64,000 nt of DNA, from positions 186,001 to 250,000 of the forward strand of contig NZ_FOYH01000006.1 in NCBI RefSeq assembly GCF_900116015.1, read 5' to 3'. Shown here one piece after another: positions 1 to 8,675 of this stretch. The notes beneath the pieces were generated by a model. The model saw nothing but the letters and a program-made list of their open reading frames with translations, made no database searches and was not told the origin of the DNA. This DNA comes from Enterobacter sp. kpr-6 (GTDB taxonomy: Bacteria; Pseudomonadota; Gammaproteobacteria; Enterobacterales; Enterobacteriaceae). Position numbers and translations under genes: made by a program. How positions within the stretch are numbered: the stretch's first letter is position 1; each line of letters opens with the position of its first letter.

Positions 1-446
1 GCACGCCGCATAACAATCCGCAGGCGAAGGGCGTCTTTTTTGGTCTGACCCATCAGCACGGGCAAAACGAACTGGCGCGCGCGGTGCTGGAAGGCGTGGG
101 CTATGCGCTCGCCGACGGCATGGATGTGGTCCACGCCTGTGGGATCGCGCCAAAAAGCGTGACGCTGATTGGCGGCGGTGCAAGAAGCGCATACTGGCGG
201 CAGATGCTGGCGGATATCAGCGGACAACAGCTTGATTATCGCACCGGCGGCGATGTCGGCCCGGCGCTGGGCGCAGCGCGACTGGCGCAAATTGCCAGCA
301 ATCCCGAAACGCCACTGGCGGATCTGCTCCCGCAACTGTCTCTGGAGCAGGCGCACACGCCTGATGCTGCGCGTCATGCACACTATGCTCCGCGCCGCGA
401 GACGTTCCGCCGGATTTATCAGCAGCTTTTGCCGTTGATGTATTAA
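1..446 (+). CDS. xylB: Xylulokinase, C-terminal part (cut by window start)
   Basis: The window opens inside xylulokinase, which phosphorylates D-xylulose to D-xylulose 5-phosphate in the cytoplasm. The first whole codon starts at base 3 and 147 codons remain, about the last 30% of a protein of roughly 484 residues. The visible part is the FGGY-kinase C-terminal domain: GVFFGLT, LIGGGARS (nucleotide-binding loop) and TGGDVGPALGAARLA are all intact, and the end PLMY is very close to E. coli XylB. The gene closes with TAA and is followed directly by a repeat block, with no simple T-tailed terminator seen. In E. coli yiaB follows; here an isochorismatase-like gene does. Confidence 0.96.
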   Translation, partial: TPHNNPQAKGVFFGLTHQHGQNELARAVLEGVGYALADGMDVVHACGIAPKSVTLIGGGARSAYWRQMLADISGQQLDYRTGGDVGPALGAARLAQIASNPETPLADLLPQLSLEQAHTPDAARHAHYAPRRETFRRIYQQLLPLMY

Positions 447-454
447 GCATCGTT

Positions 455-720
455 ACCCCTCACCCTAACCCTCTCCCCAGGGGAGAGGGGACAGATCGAG
501 TGCGGGCTTGCCTTTCCCCCTCTCCCTCAGGGTGAGGGTAACCCCGCGCACGGTTCCGCTTTTCTCCCTCTCCCTGAGGGAGAGGGCCGGGGTGAGGGTA
601 ATCCAGCGCACGGTTCCGCTTTTCTCCCTCTCCCTGAGGGAGAGGGTCGGGGTGAGGGTAATCCCGCGCACGGTTCCGCCTTTTCTCCCTCTCCCTAAGG
701 GAGAGGGCCGGGGTGAGGGT
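455..720. repeat. Palindromic repeat block, including three tandem 60-bp units
   Basis: This fills most of the 382-base gap between xylB and the next gene. The core element is a palindrome with arms CCCTCTCCCT and AGGGAGAGGG around one base, flanked by a GGGTGAGGG or CCCTCACCC outer arm. Bases 541-600, 601-660 and 661-720 are near-identical tandem units, each beginning with about ATCCCGCGCACGGTTCCGC and ending with GGGTGAGGGT. Bases 455-540 hold one further, diverged pair in the opposite orientation. Long open frames across it are translations of the repeat and are not called as genes. The same element recurs four more times in the window. Confidence 0.85.
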
Positions 721-828
721 GCTTCTTCTCTCGTCCTCAAACACCCTCATGCTGTCCTTTTTTGGTCTTAGCAACCCCCTCATACCTTGCCAGAATAGCC
801 TTACACTCACTGAATAAGGCGTCCTGAA

Positions 829-1371
829 ATGTCACGTACTGCGCTCATCAACATCGACACCCAACAATCCTTCGTGCACAAAGACTTCTGGCAGACGCAG
901 GATCTCCCCGCGTTTGAGCAGGCCATGCTGCGGCTGATCGCAGGCTGTGAAGCGGCAACTATCCCGGTGGTGGATGTCTTCCACGTTGCCGGCAGCGGCC
1001 CCTTCTCGCTGGAAAGCGGTTTTGTCACGCCGATGCCGTTTCTGCGCCACCGGGCTGCGGTGACCTTTCACAAGCAAGTGCATAACGCGTTTACCGATAC
1101 CGGGCTTGACCGCTGGCTGCGCGCCCGCGACATTAACCACGTCATTATCTGCGGGATGCGCACCGAACAGTGCTGCGAAACCACGGCGCGGGTGGCATCG
1201 GATCTGGGCTATCGCGTCACCTTTGTCAGTGAAGCGACGTTAACCTTCCCGATGACTCACAAAGGCATTACGCTGGATAGCGAAACTCTGCGTCACCGCA
1301 CCGAAACCGTGCTGGCTGACCGTTTCGCGGAGATTAAAACCGTCACCCAAACCCTGGAGTCGCTTGCATGA
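829..1371 (+). CDS. Isochorismatase-family cysteine hydrolase
   Basis: A 180-residue cytoplasmic hydrolase of the isochorismatase/nicotinamidase fold. The catalytic triad can be placed: Asp10 in INIDTQQSF, Lys82 in FHKQVHNAF and Cys115 in GMRTEQCCETTA, where the family has its nucleophile six residues after Gly. The start has a reasonable ribosome site (AAGGCGTCCTGAA) and matches the family length. The last codon overlaps the ATG of the next gene (ATGA), so the two are translationally coupled to a GlxA-type regulator. The substrate is unknown: nicotinamide, isochorismate, ureidoacrylate and other amides are all cleaved within this family. E. coli has yiaAB at this position. Confidence 0.85.
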   Translation: MSRTALINIDTQQSFVHKDFWQTQDLPAFEQAMLRLIAGCEAATIPVVDVFHVAGSGPFSLESGFVTPMPFLRHRAAVTFHKQVHNAFTDTGLDRWLRARDINHVIICGMRTEQCCETTARVASDLGYRVTFVSEATLTFPMTHKGITLDSETLRHRTETVLADRFAEIKTVTQTLESLA

Positions 1372-2288
1372 GTGTCGATGTCTGGTTCGTGATGCTGCCG
1401 GGCGTGCTGTCGCTGGATATGACCGGCCCGGCAGAAACCTTTGCCCTGGCAGGCAACGCTTTTCGCCTGCATTTTATCGGGCCAGACGCCGAAGTGCCGA
1501 CTTCCATTGGTATCACAATGAGTAACATCGCACCGCTGCCGGATACCCTTCCTGAAGGCAGCCTGCTGGTGCTGCCCGGTGTATCCGACTCCGCGCGCTT
1601 TTTTGCCACGCCGCAGGCTGAAAAAGTGCGCCACTGGCTGATGCGTCAGCAGCCGCTGATCCACAGCCAAAAAATCACCCTGATGTGCGTCTGTTCCGGC
1701 TCGTTACTGGCGGCAAAAGCCGGATTGATGAACGGCATCCAGTGCACCACGCATCATGATGTGATCGCCCGACTGCGGGCAGCAGCGCCCACGGCACAGG
1801 TCAAAGAGAACCGGATTTTTATTGAGGATCGCAGCATCTGGACCAGTGCGGGCATCACTTCAGGAATCGATTTAACGCTGCACCTGATTAACCGCCTGTG
1901 CGGGCCGGATATGGCGTTAACGGTAGCGCGTGAAATGGTGGTGTGGTTTCGCCGGTCGGGGGACGATCCGCAGCTTTCGCCGTGGCTGCGCTATCGCAAC
2001 CATCTGCATCCGGCTATTCACCGGGCGCAGGATGCGCTCACCGTCGGACCGGAAAAAAGCTGGTCGCTGGCGGAGATCGCCGCCTGTGCGCACGTCAGCC
2101 CGCGCCACCTGACGCGGCTGTTTCAGCAGCATTTAGGGATCAGCGTGCGGGATTATCTTGAACAGCTACGCCTGGCCGTTGCAGAGCAGTGGCTGATTCA
2201 GGGGCGCGGCGTCGAGCACGCTGCTCAGGCGGCCGGATTCTCATCGCCACGCCAGTTTCATCGCGCCCGCCAGCGCGCCATCAGCTAA
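1368..2288 (+). CDS. GlxA-type transcription regulator (DJ-1/PfpI domain plus AraC HTH)
   Basis: A 306-residue protein with an N-terminal DJ-1/PfpI-like domain (about residues 3-170) and a C-terminal AraC/XylS double helix-turn-helix (about 205-305). The nucleophile-elbow segment [10 protein letters not shown] (Cys107, Cys109) is present in the first domain. The second carries [24 protein letters not shown] and [16 protein letters not shown]. The family usually senses a small amide- or betaine-type metabolite and activates a linked catabolic gene. Coupling to the upstream hydrolase by a 4-base overlap suggests it controls or senses that enzyme's pathway. Its 3' end overlaps the convergent yiaH by 8 bases. 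Confidence 0.87.
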   Translation: MSVDVWFVMLPGVLSLDMTGPAETFALAGNAFRLHFIGPDAEVPTSIGITMSNIAPLPDTLPEGSLLVLPGVSDSARFFATPQAEKVRHWLMRQQPLIHSQKITLMCVCSGSLLAAKAGLMNGIQCTTHHDVIARLRAAAPTAQVKENRIFIEDRSIWTSAGITSGIDLTLHLINRLCGPDMALTVAREMVVWFRRSGDDPQLSPWLRYRNHLHPAIHRAQDALTVGPEKSWSLAEIAACAHVSPRHLTRLFQQHLGISVRDYLEQLRLAVAEQWLIQGRGVEHAAQAAGFSSPRQFHRARQRAIS

Positions 2289-3276
2289 CGAAGCGCCGGG
2301 TATCCAGGCGTTGTAGCAGCATTGACAGCAGCAGGCTGGCGGCGAGCGTGGCGGTGAAAATCCACACAATATCCAGCAGCGGCCAGCTTTTCAGTTCAAC
2401 CCCGCGCGTGCGCAGGGCGTGAATAACCAGCGCATGAAAGCCGTAAATGCCCAGCGAATGCCGTGAAATCAGCCCAAGGCCGGGCAGAACGCGATCGTTA
2501 AGCGTGTTTTTAACCAGCGTCAGCAAGGAGAGGGCGCAGATAAACACCAGCGGCCCGCAGTAAAGGTACCAGGTATCGGCAAAACTTCCGCGCCATCTCA
2601 GCTCATGCAGCGTCCCGCGTGAAATGGCGAACACCGCGATGATAAACACCGCCGCGCACAGCCAGTTCAGTGATTTGCGCTGCGTCTCCATCATGCCGAT
2701 GGCGCGCCCCAGTAAGCCATACAGCACGTAGTAAAAGGTGTCGCCATTGATATACAAATTGATCGGCAGCCATTCCACGCCGCCCGTTTTGACCGACACC
2801 GTGTTCGGGTTGGCGACAATCCCAATCACTATCGTCAGCGCCAGCAGCATTTTTGCGCTCACGCTTTTCACCTGAATCAGCGGCGAAAGCAGGTAAATCA
2901 CAATAATCGCGAAGAAAAACCACAGGTGGTAAAAGACCGGTTTTTGCAGCAGATATTTGAGCGATAACTCGCTGTTAATTGACGTAAAAAAGGTGATGTA
3001 GAGGAACGCCAGCAGGCTGTAAAAAAACAGGCAAAGACCGATGCGTAAAAAGTGGCGCGGCCGGGCGCTGCGCTCACCGAAAAAGAGATACCCCGAGATC
3101 ATAAAAAACAGCGGCACGCTGACGCGTGAGGCGGAATTGAGGATATTCGCAATATCCCAGTTCAGGGGAGTGACGCTTTGAGCATTGGTAATGTACCCGC
3201 TGGTGGTATGGATCATCACGACCATCAGGCAGGCAATCCCGCGCAGATTATCGATCCAGTTAATTTTTGCCTGCAT
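2281..3276 (-). CDS. wecH: Inner-membrane O-acetyltransferase, WecH/YiaH
   Basis: A 331-residue acyltransferase-3 membrane protein closely matching E. coli YiaH (WecH), which O-acetylates N-acetylglucosamine residues of enterobacterial common antigen. The N-terminus [20 protein letters not shown] contains the family R-G-I-A signature and the active-site-type histidine. About ten hydrophobic segments follow, with [13 protein letters not shown] and [15 protein letters not shown] conserved. The frame runs open further upstream to 3426, but the start at 3276 (MQAKINW) reproduces the E. coli N-terminus. The gene is convergent with the GlxA-type regulator and divergent from ysaB. Confidence 0.9.
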   Translation of the reverse strand: MQAKINWIDNLRGIACLMVVMIHTTSGYITNAQSVTPLNWDIANILNSASRVSVPLFFMISGYLFFGERSARPRHFLRIGLCLFFYSLLAFLYITFFTSINSELSLKYLLQKPVFYHLWFFFAIIVIYLLSPLIQVKSVSAKMLLALTIVIGIVANPNTVSVKTGGVEWLPINLYINGDTFYYVLYGLLGRAIGMMETQRKSLNWLCAAVFIIAVFAISRGTLHELRWRGSFADTWYLYCGPLVFICALSLLTLVKNTLNDRVLPGLGLISRHSLGIYGFHALVIHALRTRGVELKSWPLLDIVWIFTATLAASLLLSMLLQRLDTRRFVS

Positions 3277-3459
3277 TCTTTCCCCAATTTCCCTCGTAAA
3301 CAGGTTCTGACTGGTCATTCCCTGCCTTATCACTTTGGATAATTCTGAGTTTACCCGCTTGCGCTTGTCCACTTTGCGATGTGTTTGCAAAATGTTAACA
3401 AGCGCAGATAAACGTGCCATAACCAAAAATAATAGCCCGCAAATGAGGCAGCACTCAAA

Positions 3460-3762
3460 ATGATGATGAAATGTCTATTTCCGGCACTTTTATGCCTGCT
3501 GGCCGGATGCAGCAGTCCACCGTCGGATTCGCCGCAAAAAGCGCAGGTTGCCCGCGTAAGCCCGGCCCGCACGTTCTCTATGGAGCAGTTATGCAAAGAG
3601 ACAGCGGCGCACCGCTATAACACCGGCACGCAGAATATTGCGGTGACGCGTTTTGAGCGTTTCCAGGCCAGTTACGAGATGCGCGGCTTTACGCCGAGAG
3701 ATGAAGGATTTGTCTGCGCTTTCGACACCGAAGGGCAGTTTTTACACCTTTCCATGCGTTAA
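3460..3762 (+). CDS. ysaB: Small lipoprotein YsaB
   Basis: A 100-residue predicted lipoprotein. Its signal ends in a lipobox LLAGC (Cys about residue 16), followed by a Ser/Pro-rich linker. The rest resembles E. coli YsaB, including [26 protein letters not shown] and the terminal FLHLSMR. Three consecutive ATG codons occur at the start; the first is used here and the true one cannot be separated by sequence. It lies between divergent yiaH and glyQ as in E. coli. Function unknown. Confidence 0.85.
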   Translation: MMMKCLFPALLCLLAGCSSPPSDSPQKAQVARVSPARTFSMEQLCKETAAHRYNTGTQNIAVTRFERFQASYEMRGFTPRDEGFVCAFDTEGQFLHLSMR

Positions 3763-3887
3763 TCAGGCCCAACCGCCGCCCGACAAACCCAATTTTCCCT
3801 AAACAAACCCGTTTCGTACTGTATATCTTGCGGTCAACGGGTATACTGGCGACTTCCTTAAATCCACCGTATCCAGCACGAAATACT

Positions 3888-4799
3888 ATGCAAAAGTTTG
3901 ATACCAGGACCTTCCAGGGCCTGATCCTGACCTTACAGGATTACTGGGCTCGCCAGGGCTGCACCATTGTTCAACCGTTGGACATGGAAGTGGGCGCAGG
4001 TACTTCTCACCCGATGACCTGTCTGCGCGCGCTGGGCCCAGAGCCAATGGCCGCTGCCTATGTGCAGCCTTCCCGCCGCCCCACTGACGGTCGCTACGGC
4101 GAAAACCCCAACCGCTTACAGCACTACTACCAGTTCCAGGTCGTCATTAAGCCGTCCCCGGACAATATTCAGGAGTTATACCTGGGCTCGCTTAAAGAGC
4201 TGGGTATGGATCCGACCATTCATGACATTCGCTTCGTTGAAGATAACTGGGAAAACCCGACGCTGGGTGCCTGGGGTCTGGGCTGGGAAGTGTGGCTGAA
4301 CGGCATGGAAGTGACGCAGTTCACTTACTTCCAGCAGGTTGGCGGTCTGGAATGTAAACCGGTCACCGGTGAAATCACCTACGGTCTGGAGCGTCTGGCG
4401 ATGTACATCCAGGGCGTGGACAGCGTGTATGACCTGGTCTGGAGCGACGGCCCGCTGGGTAAAACCACCTATGGCGACGTGTTCCATCAGAACGAAGTGG
4501 AGCAATCCACCTACAACTTCGAACACGCCGATGTGGACTTCCTGTTCACCTGCTTCGAGCAGTATGAGAAAGAAGCCCAGCAGCTTCTGGCGCTGGAAAA
4601 CCCGCTGCCGCTGCCTGCTTACGAGCGCATTCTGAAAGCCGCCCATAGCTTTAACCTGCTGGACGCGCGCAAAGCCATCTCCGTGACTGAACGTCAGCGC
4701 TACATTTTGCGTATTCGCACGCTGACCAAAGCCGTTGCAGAGGCTTACTACGCGTCCCGTGAAGCCCTTGGCTTCCCGATGTGCAACCGAAATAAATAA
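3888..4799 (+). CDS. glyQ: Glycyl-tRNA synthetase alpha subunit
   Basis: The 303-residue alpha chain of the alpha2-beta2 bacterial glycyl-tRNA synthetase carries the class II catalytic core that makes glycyl-adenylate and charges tRNA-Gly. The chosen start ([14 protein letters not shown]) gives the E. coli length and N-terminus; an upstream in-frame start at 3828 would add 20 unconserved residues. Recognisable blocks include [42 protein letters not shown] and [11 protein letters not shown]. glyS follows after only 9 bases, so the two subunits are co-transcribed. Confidence 0.98.
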   Translation: MQKFDTRTFQGLILTLQDYWARQGCTIVQPLDMEVGAGTSHPMTCLRALGPEPMAAAYVQPSRRPTDGRYGENPNRLQHYYQFQVVIKPSPDNIQELYLGSLKELGMDPTIHDIRFVEDNWENPTLGAWGLGWEVWLNGMEVTQFTYFQQVGGLECKPVTGEITYGLERLAMYIQGVDSVYDLVWSDGPLGKTTYGDVFHQNEVEQSTYNFEHADVDFLFTCFEQYEKEAQQLLALENPLPLPAYERILKAAHSFNLLDARKAISVTERQRYILRIRTLTKAVAEAYYASREALGFPMCNRNK

Positions 4800-4808
4800 G
4801 AGGCGGCC

Positions 4809-6878
4809 ATGTCTGAAAAAACTTTTCTGGTGGAGCTTGGCACTGAAGAACTGCCACCAAAAGCCCTGCGCAGCCTGGCGGAATCTTTTGCTGCGAACGT
4901 TACTGCGGAACTGGACGCGGCCGGCCTTGCGCACGGCGGCGTTGAATGGTTTGCTGCCCCGCGCCGTCTGGCGCTGAAAGTGGCGAATCTGGCGGAATCT
5001 CAGCCCGATCGTGAAGTAGAAAAACGCGGCCCGGCGATCGCTCAGGCGTTCGACGCTGAAGGCAAGCCAAGCAAAGCGGCCGAAGGCTGGGCGCGTGGCT
5101 GCGGGATCACCGTTGACCAGGCTGAACGTCTGACCACCGATAAAGGTGAGTGGCTGCTCTACCGCGCCCATGTGAAAGGCGAAAGCGCGCAGGCGCTGCT
5201 GCCCAACATGATCGCGAGCGCGCTGACCAAACTGCCGATCCCGAAACTGATGCGCTGGGGCGCAAACGACGTGCACTTTGTGCGTCCGGTGCATACCCTG
5301 ACCCTGCTGCTCGGCAGCGACGTGATCCCGGCGACCATTCTGGGCATTTCGTCCGATCGCATCATTCGCGGCCATCGCTTTATGGGCGAGCCGGAATTCA
5401 CCATCGACAATGCCGATCAGTACCCGCAGATCCTGCTGGAACGCGGCAAAGTGATGGCTGATTACGAATCCCGTAAAGCCAAAATCAAAGCCGACGCTGA
5501 AGAGGCTGCACGTAAGATTGGCGGCAATGCCGATCTGAGCGAAAGCCTGCTTGAAGAAGTCACCTCTCTGGTGGAATGGCCGGTGGTGCTGACCGCGAAG
5601 TTTGAAGAGAAATTCCTCGCGGTACCGGCTGAAGCGCTGGTTTACACCATGAAGGGCGACCAGAAGTACTTCCCGGTCTATGCCGACGACGGCAAACTGC
5701 TGCCGAACTTTATCTTTGTCTCTAACATTGAGTCCAAAGATCCGCAGCAGATTATCTCCGGTAACGAAAAGGTCGTGCGCCCGCGTCTGGCGGATGCCGA
5801 ATTCTTCTTTAATACCGACCGCAAAAAGCGCCTGGAAGACAATCTGCCGCGTCTGCAAACCGTGCTGTTCCAGCAACAACTGGGTACGCTGCGAGACAAA
5901 ACTGACCGCATCATGGCGCTCTCCGGCTGGATTGCGCAGCAGATCGGCGCAGACGTAAGCCACGCTGAACGTGCAGGTCTGCTCTCCAAGTGCGACCTGA
6001 TGACCAACATGGTGTTTGAATTTACCGACACCCAGGGCGTGATGGGCATGCACTATGCGCGTCACGACGGCGAAGCGGAAGACGTTGCCGTTGCGCTGAA
6101 CGAGCAGTATCAACCGCGCTTTGCGGGCGATGCCCTGCCGTCAAACCTGGTGGCGTGCGCCGTGGCGATTGCCGACAAGATGGACACCCTCGCGGGCATC
6201 TTTGGCATCGGTCAGCATCCGAAAGGCGACAAAGATCCGTTTGCGCTGCGTCGTGCCGCGCTCGGCGTGCTGCGCATTATCGTTGAGAAGAACCTGAACC
6301 TCGATCTGCAAACCCTGACCGAAGAAGCGGTGCGTCTGTACGGCGACAAGCTGACCAACGCGAAGGTGGTGGATGAGGTGATCGACTTTATGCTCGGTCG
6401 TTTCCGCGCCTGGTATCAGGATGAAGGCTACACCGTGGATACCATCCAGGCGGTGCTGGCGCGTCGTCCGACCCGTCCGGCAGACTTCGATGCGCGTATG
6501 AAGGCGGTTTCGCACTTCCGCACTCTGGAAGAAGCGGCAGCGCTGGCGGCAGCGAACAAACGTGTTTCCAACATCCTGGCAAAATCCAGCGAGCCGCTGA
6601 ACGATACCGTTCACGCCTCCGTGCTGAAAGACGATGCGGAAATCCGTCTCGCCATGCAGGTTGCGGTTATGCGCGATAAACTGACGCCGTTCTTCGCCGA
6701 AGGCCGTTATCAGGAAGCGCTGATCGAACTGGCCTCGCTGCGCGAGCCGGTGGATCAGTTCTTTGAAAGCGTAATGGTAAACGCGGAAGATACCCAGGTG
6801 CGTCTCAACCGTCTGACGCTGCTGGCAAGACTGCGTGAACTGTTCCTGCAGGTGGCCGATATTTCACTGTTGCAGTGA
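4809..6878 (+). CDS. glyS: Glycyl-tRNA synthetase beta subunit
   Basis: The 689-residue beta chain binds tRNA-Gly and is required for aminoacylation together with GlyQ. The length equals that of E. coli GlyS. The N-terminus ([19 protein letters not shown]), an HD-like central region and the C-terminal anticodon-binding DALR-type region ([24 protein letters not shown]) are intact. A GAGGCGGCC site precedes the ATG. A strong terminator follows at 6904. A 645-codon open frame on the opposite strand (4176-6113) is a shadow of the codon bias of glyQS. Confidence 0.98.
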   Translation: MSEKTFLVELGTEELPPKALRSLAESFAANVTAELDAAGLAHGGVEWFAAPRRLALKVANLAESQPDREVEKRGPAIAQAFDAEGKPSKAAEGWARGCGITVDQAERLTTDKGEWLLYRAHVKGESAQALLPNMIASALTKLPIPKLMRWGANDVHFVRPVHTLTLLLGSDVIPATILGISSDRIIRGHRFMGEPEFTIDNADQYPQILLERGKVMADYESRKAKIKADAEEAARKIGGNADLSESLLEEVTSLVEWPVVLTAKFEEKFLAVPAEALVYTMKGDQKYFPVYADDGKLLPNFIFVSNIESKDPQQIISGNEKVVRPRLADAEFFFNTDRKKRLEDNLPRLQTVLFQQQLGTLRDKTDRIMALSGWIAQQIGADVSHAERAGLLSKCDLMTNMVFEFTDTQGVMGMHYARHDGEAEDVAVALNEQYQPRFAGDALPSNLVACAVAIADKMDTLAGIFGIGQHPKGDKDPFALRRAALGVLRIIVEKNLNLDLQTLTEEAVRLYGDKLTNAKVVDEVIDFMLGRFRAWYQDEGYTVDTIQAVLARRPTRPADFDARMKAVSHFRTLEEAAALAAANKRVSNILAKSSEPLNDTVHASVLKDDAEIRLAMQVAVMRDKLTPFFAEGRYQEALIELASLREPVDQFFESVMVNAEDTQVRLNRLTLLARLRELFLQVADISLLQ

Positions 6879-6903
6879 TTTTGCCGTCAGGACACAGAAA
6901 CAT

Positions 6904-6929
6904 AAAACCCGCCAAATGGCGGGTTTTTT
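6904..6929 (+). terminator. Rho-independent terminator of glyQS
   Basis: A CCCGCCA / TGGCGGG stem with an AA loop is followed by six T residues, 26 bases after the glyS stop. It is AT-flanked on the left as well (AAAA), so it can also serve yiaG transcription arriving from the other strand. Confidence 0.9.
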
Positions 6930-6963
6930 CTGACAGGAACACCTAAAGCACAAAAATTATAAT

Positions 6964-7257
6964 TTATTCCATCAACTGCTTACTTAAACGTGGATTTGCC
7001 TGAATCAATCGCATCAACTTCAGTTCAGTTGACGACGGTTTTACCCGTTTTGATTCCCATTCGTGAACCGTTGAAACACTGACGCCCATTACACGGGCGA
7101 AATCATCAATTTTTAAGCCCGTTCCCTTTCGCAATTGTTCGAACTCCATGAAAGGATTCGTTTTTTTGCTTAACGTGGCTTTATGTTGCGGTACATCTTT
7201 AAAGACGATCTGTTCCAGACTGCTCAGCAGTTCAAACATAGGATCTTTATATTCCAT
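6964..7257 (-). CDS. yiaG: HTH-type regulator YiaG (XRE family)
   Basis: A 97-residue protein like E. coli YiaG. The C-terminal half is a Cro/C1-type helix-turn-helix: FEQLRKGTGLKIDDFARVMG, then VSVSTVHEWESKRVKPSS. The N-terminal 35 residues are acidic and amphipathic, as in antitoxin-like XRE proteins. No toxin gene is adjacent. It faces away from yiaF across a 375-base region. The hokA and cspA genes that lie between glyS and yiaG in E. coli K-12 are absent here. Confidence 0.88.
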   Translation of the reverse strand: MEYKDPMFELLSSLEQIVFKDVPQHKATLSKKTNPFMEFEQLRKGTGLKIDDFARVMGVSVSTVHEWESKRVKPSSTELKLMRLIQANPRLSKQLME

Positions 7258-7577
7258 TGAGAACTCCTAATAAATCACTTCGCGGCATCGCGAAAACATC
7301 GAGCAATTTAAGAATAGTCGGTAAAAATCTTTGTGGATCTTTGCTCGCTAATTAATTGTGCCGATAGCGTAATTAATGCGCAAAAAATGCATTTTTACGC
7401 ACTTTGCTATTAGCTAACTCGTTAAAAATCAGCACCTGCCGCGAAGATGTATAAATTTGTCAATCTATGGAAAAAATGTTGCTAAAGGATCCGGCGTCCA
7501 CTGGCGTGCGGGCGAGTTTCCTTCGCAAGATCGTCAGGAAAAGGTATCTTGCAAAGCTGACCTGGACTATCCTTGTA
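7258..7577. other. yiaG-yiaF divergent region, no gene
   Basis: This AT-rich stretch must hold the yiaG promoter (minus strand) and the yiaF promoter (plus strand). No open frame here is supported. An inverted repeat GCAAGAT (7525-7531) / ATCTTGC (7546-7552) lies in the likely yiaF leader. I saw no cold-shock-gene leader or cspA remnant. Confidence 0.6.
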
Positions 7578-7613
7578 ACCCGTAGGCACACGGGTCCCGA
7601 TGTGCGCTTTTTT
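7578..7613 (+). promoter_or_regulatory. Attenuator-like alternative hairpins in the yiaF leader
   Basis: Two mutually exclusive stems can be drawn. One pairs ACCCGT (7578-7583) with ACGGGT (7590-7595). The other pairs GCACACGG (7586-7593) with CCG-A-TGTGC (7597-7605, one bulged A) and is followed by GC and six T residues (7608-7613), the form of an intrinsic terminator. The T-run ends 19 bases before the yiaF ATG at 7633. The layout is that of a terminator/antiterminator pair, but no ligand or leader peptide is apparent and no known riboswitch class was recognised. Confidence 0.4.
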
Positions 7614-7632
7614 GGGTGAAAGGAGTAATAAA

Positions 7633-8343
7633 ATGGCGACAGGAAAGTCCTGCTCTCGCTGGTTTGCGCCTCTTGCGGCGCTATTAATGGTAGTTAGCCT
7701 GAGTGGGTGTTTTGATAAAGAAGGCGATCAGCGCAAAGCGTTCGTTGATTTTCTGCAAAATACAGCGATGCGCAGTGGTGAGCGCTTACCCACCCTGACC
7801 GCAGATCAGAAAAAACAGTTTGGCCCCTTCGTGTCGGATTACGCCATCATTTATGGCTACTCGCAGCAGGTTAGCCAGGCGATGGACGAGGGCTTGCGCC
7901 CGGTAGTGGATAGCGTGAACGCCATCCGCGTCCCTCAGGATTATATGAAGCAGCGTGAACCGCTGCGTCAGGCGAACGGTTCCCTCGGCGTGTTAAGCCA
8001 GCAGTTGCAGAACGCAAAAATGCAGGCCGATGCGTCACGCTCCGCGTTAAAACAGGCTGAAGATTTGAAGCCGGTTTACGATCAGGTGTATGACAAAGTG
8101 GTGACTAAGCCTGCCAACGCACTGCAACCGCTGATCCCGGCGGCGCAGATCTTCACGCAGCAACTGGTTCAGGTGGGCGATTTTATTGCCCAGCAGGATA
8201 CGCAGGTGAGCTTTGTGGCGAACGGTATCCAGTTCCCGACCTCACAGCAGGCCAGCCAGTACAACTCGCTGATTGGGCCGCTGGCCTCGCAGCACCAGGC
8301 CTTCACACAGGCATGGAATGCAGCGATCACTGCGACGCAGTAA
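7633..8343 (+). CDS. yiaF: DUF3053 lipoprotein YiaF
   Basis: A 236-residue predicted lipoprotein of the DUF3053 family, matching E. coli YiaF. The signal peptide ends in lipobox SLSGC (Cys near residue 26), followed by FDKEGDQRKAFVDFLQ. The rest is mostly helical and Gln/Ala-rich. The ATG at 7633 is chosen because it has an AAAGGAGTAATAAA ribosome site and places the hydrophobic stretch correctly; an in-frame start at 7600 lies inside the possible terminator hairpin region. Function is unknown. It is monocistronic and ends in a clear terminator. Confidence 0.88.
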   Translation: MATGKSCSRWFAPLAALLMVVSLSGCFDKEGDQRKAFVDFLQNTAMRSGERLPTLTADQKKQFGPFVSDYAIIYGYSQQVSQAMDEGLRPVVDSVNAIRVPQDYMKQREPLRQANGSLGVLSQQLQNAKMQADASRSALKQAEDLKPVYDQVYDKVVTKPANALQPLIPAAQIFTQQLVQVGDFIAQQDTQVSFVANGIQFPTSQQASQYNSLIGPLASQHQAFTQAWNAAITATQ

Positions 8344-8361
8344 AGAGTAAATCATCTCCCT

Positions 8362-8387
8362 AACCCGCCATCAGGCGGGTTTTTTTT
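8362..8387 (+). terminator. Rho-independent terminator of yiaF
   Basis: An ACCCGCC / GGCGGGT stem with an ATCA loop is followed by eight T residues, 19 bases after the yiaF stop. Confidence 0.92.
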
Positions 8388-8465
8388 GCCCTCATTCTGA
8401 AACAGGTATTCATTTCATTACTGTCTGTGCCTTTTATTAGCCCACCGTTCCTTTTAAAAAGCAGA

Positions 8466-8524
8466 GTTGTTATAACAACGCCAGCAGAGATCTCTGTTAC
8501 TTATTGAAATGACGTGGAATTTCA
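8466..8524. promoter_or_regulatory. Cluster of palindromes upstream of the PTS gene
   Basis: Three dyads stand close together in the 332-base gap before the PTS gene. They are GTTGTTATAACAAC (8466-8479, perfect 14-bp palindrome), CAGAGATCTCTG (8485-8496, perfect 12-bp palindrome) and TGAAAT (8505-8510) / ATTTCA (8519-8524). RpiR-family regulators bind dyads of this size, and such a regulator is encoded at the end of the cassette, so these are candidate operators. The rest of the gap (8397-8465 and 8525-8675) shows no gene; a GAATGAGAT site precedes the ATG at 8676. Confidence 0.4.
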
Positions 8525-8675
8525 CAGTCGGGTATTTATTTCACCTGATGCTGTTTCTGCATGCGTTTTCTATCAGAAATAATCACGATTAACCCTGTCT
8601 GAATGTTGTTTTAACGAACCGCCGTGGGGTTCAGGGAAATAATAATTTTACGACTTTTATATTCAGGAATGAGAT

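Noticed and set aside
460-810. Open frames of up to 116 codons across the first repeat block
   Set aside because: The translations are repetitive (PLPQGEGE-like) and simply reflect the palindromic repeat units.
4176-6113. A 645-codon open frame antisense to glyQ/glyS
   Set aside because: It shows no family features, covers two highly conserved genes and is explained by strong codon bias producing a stop-poor antisense frame.
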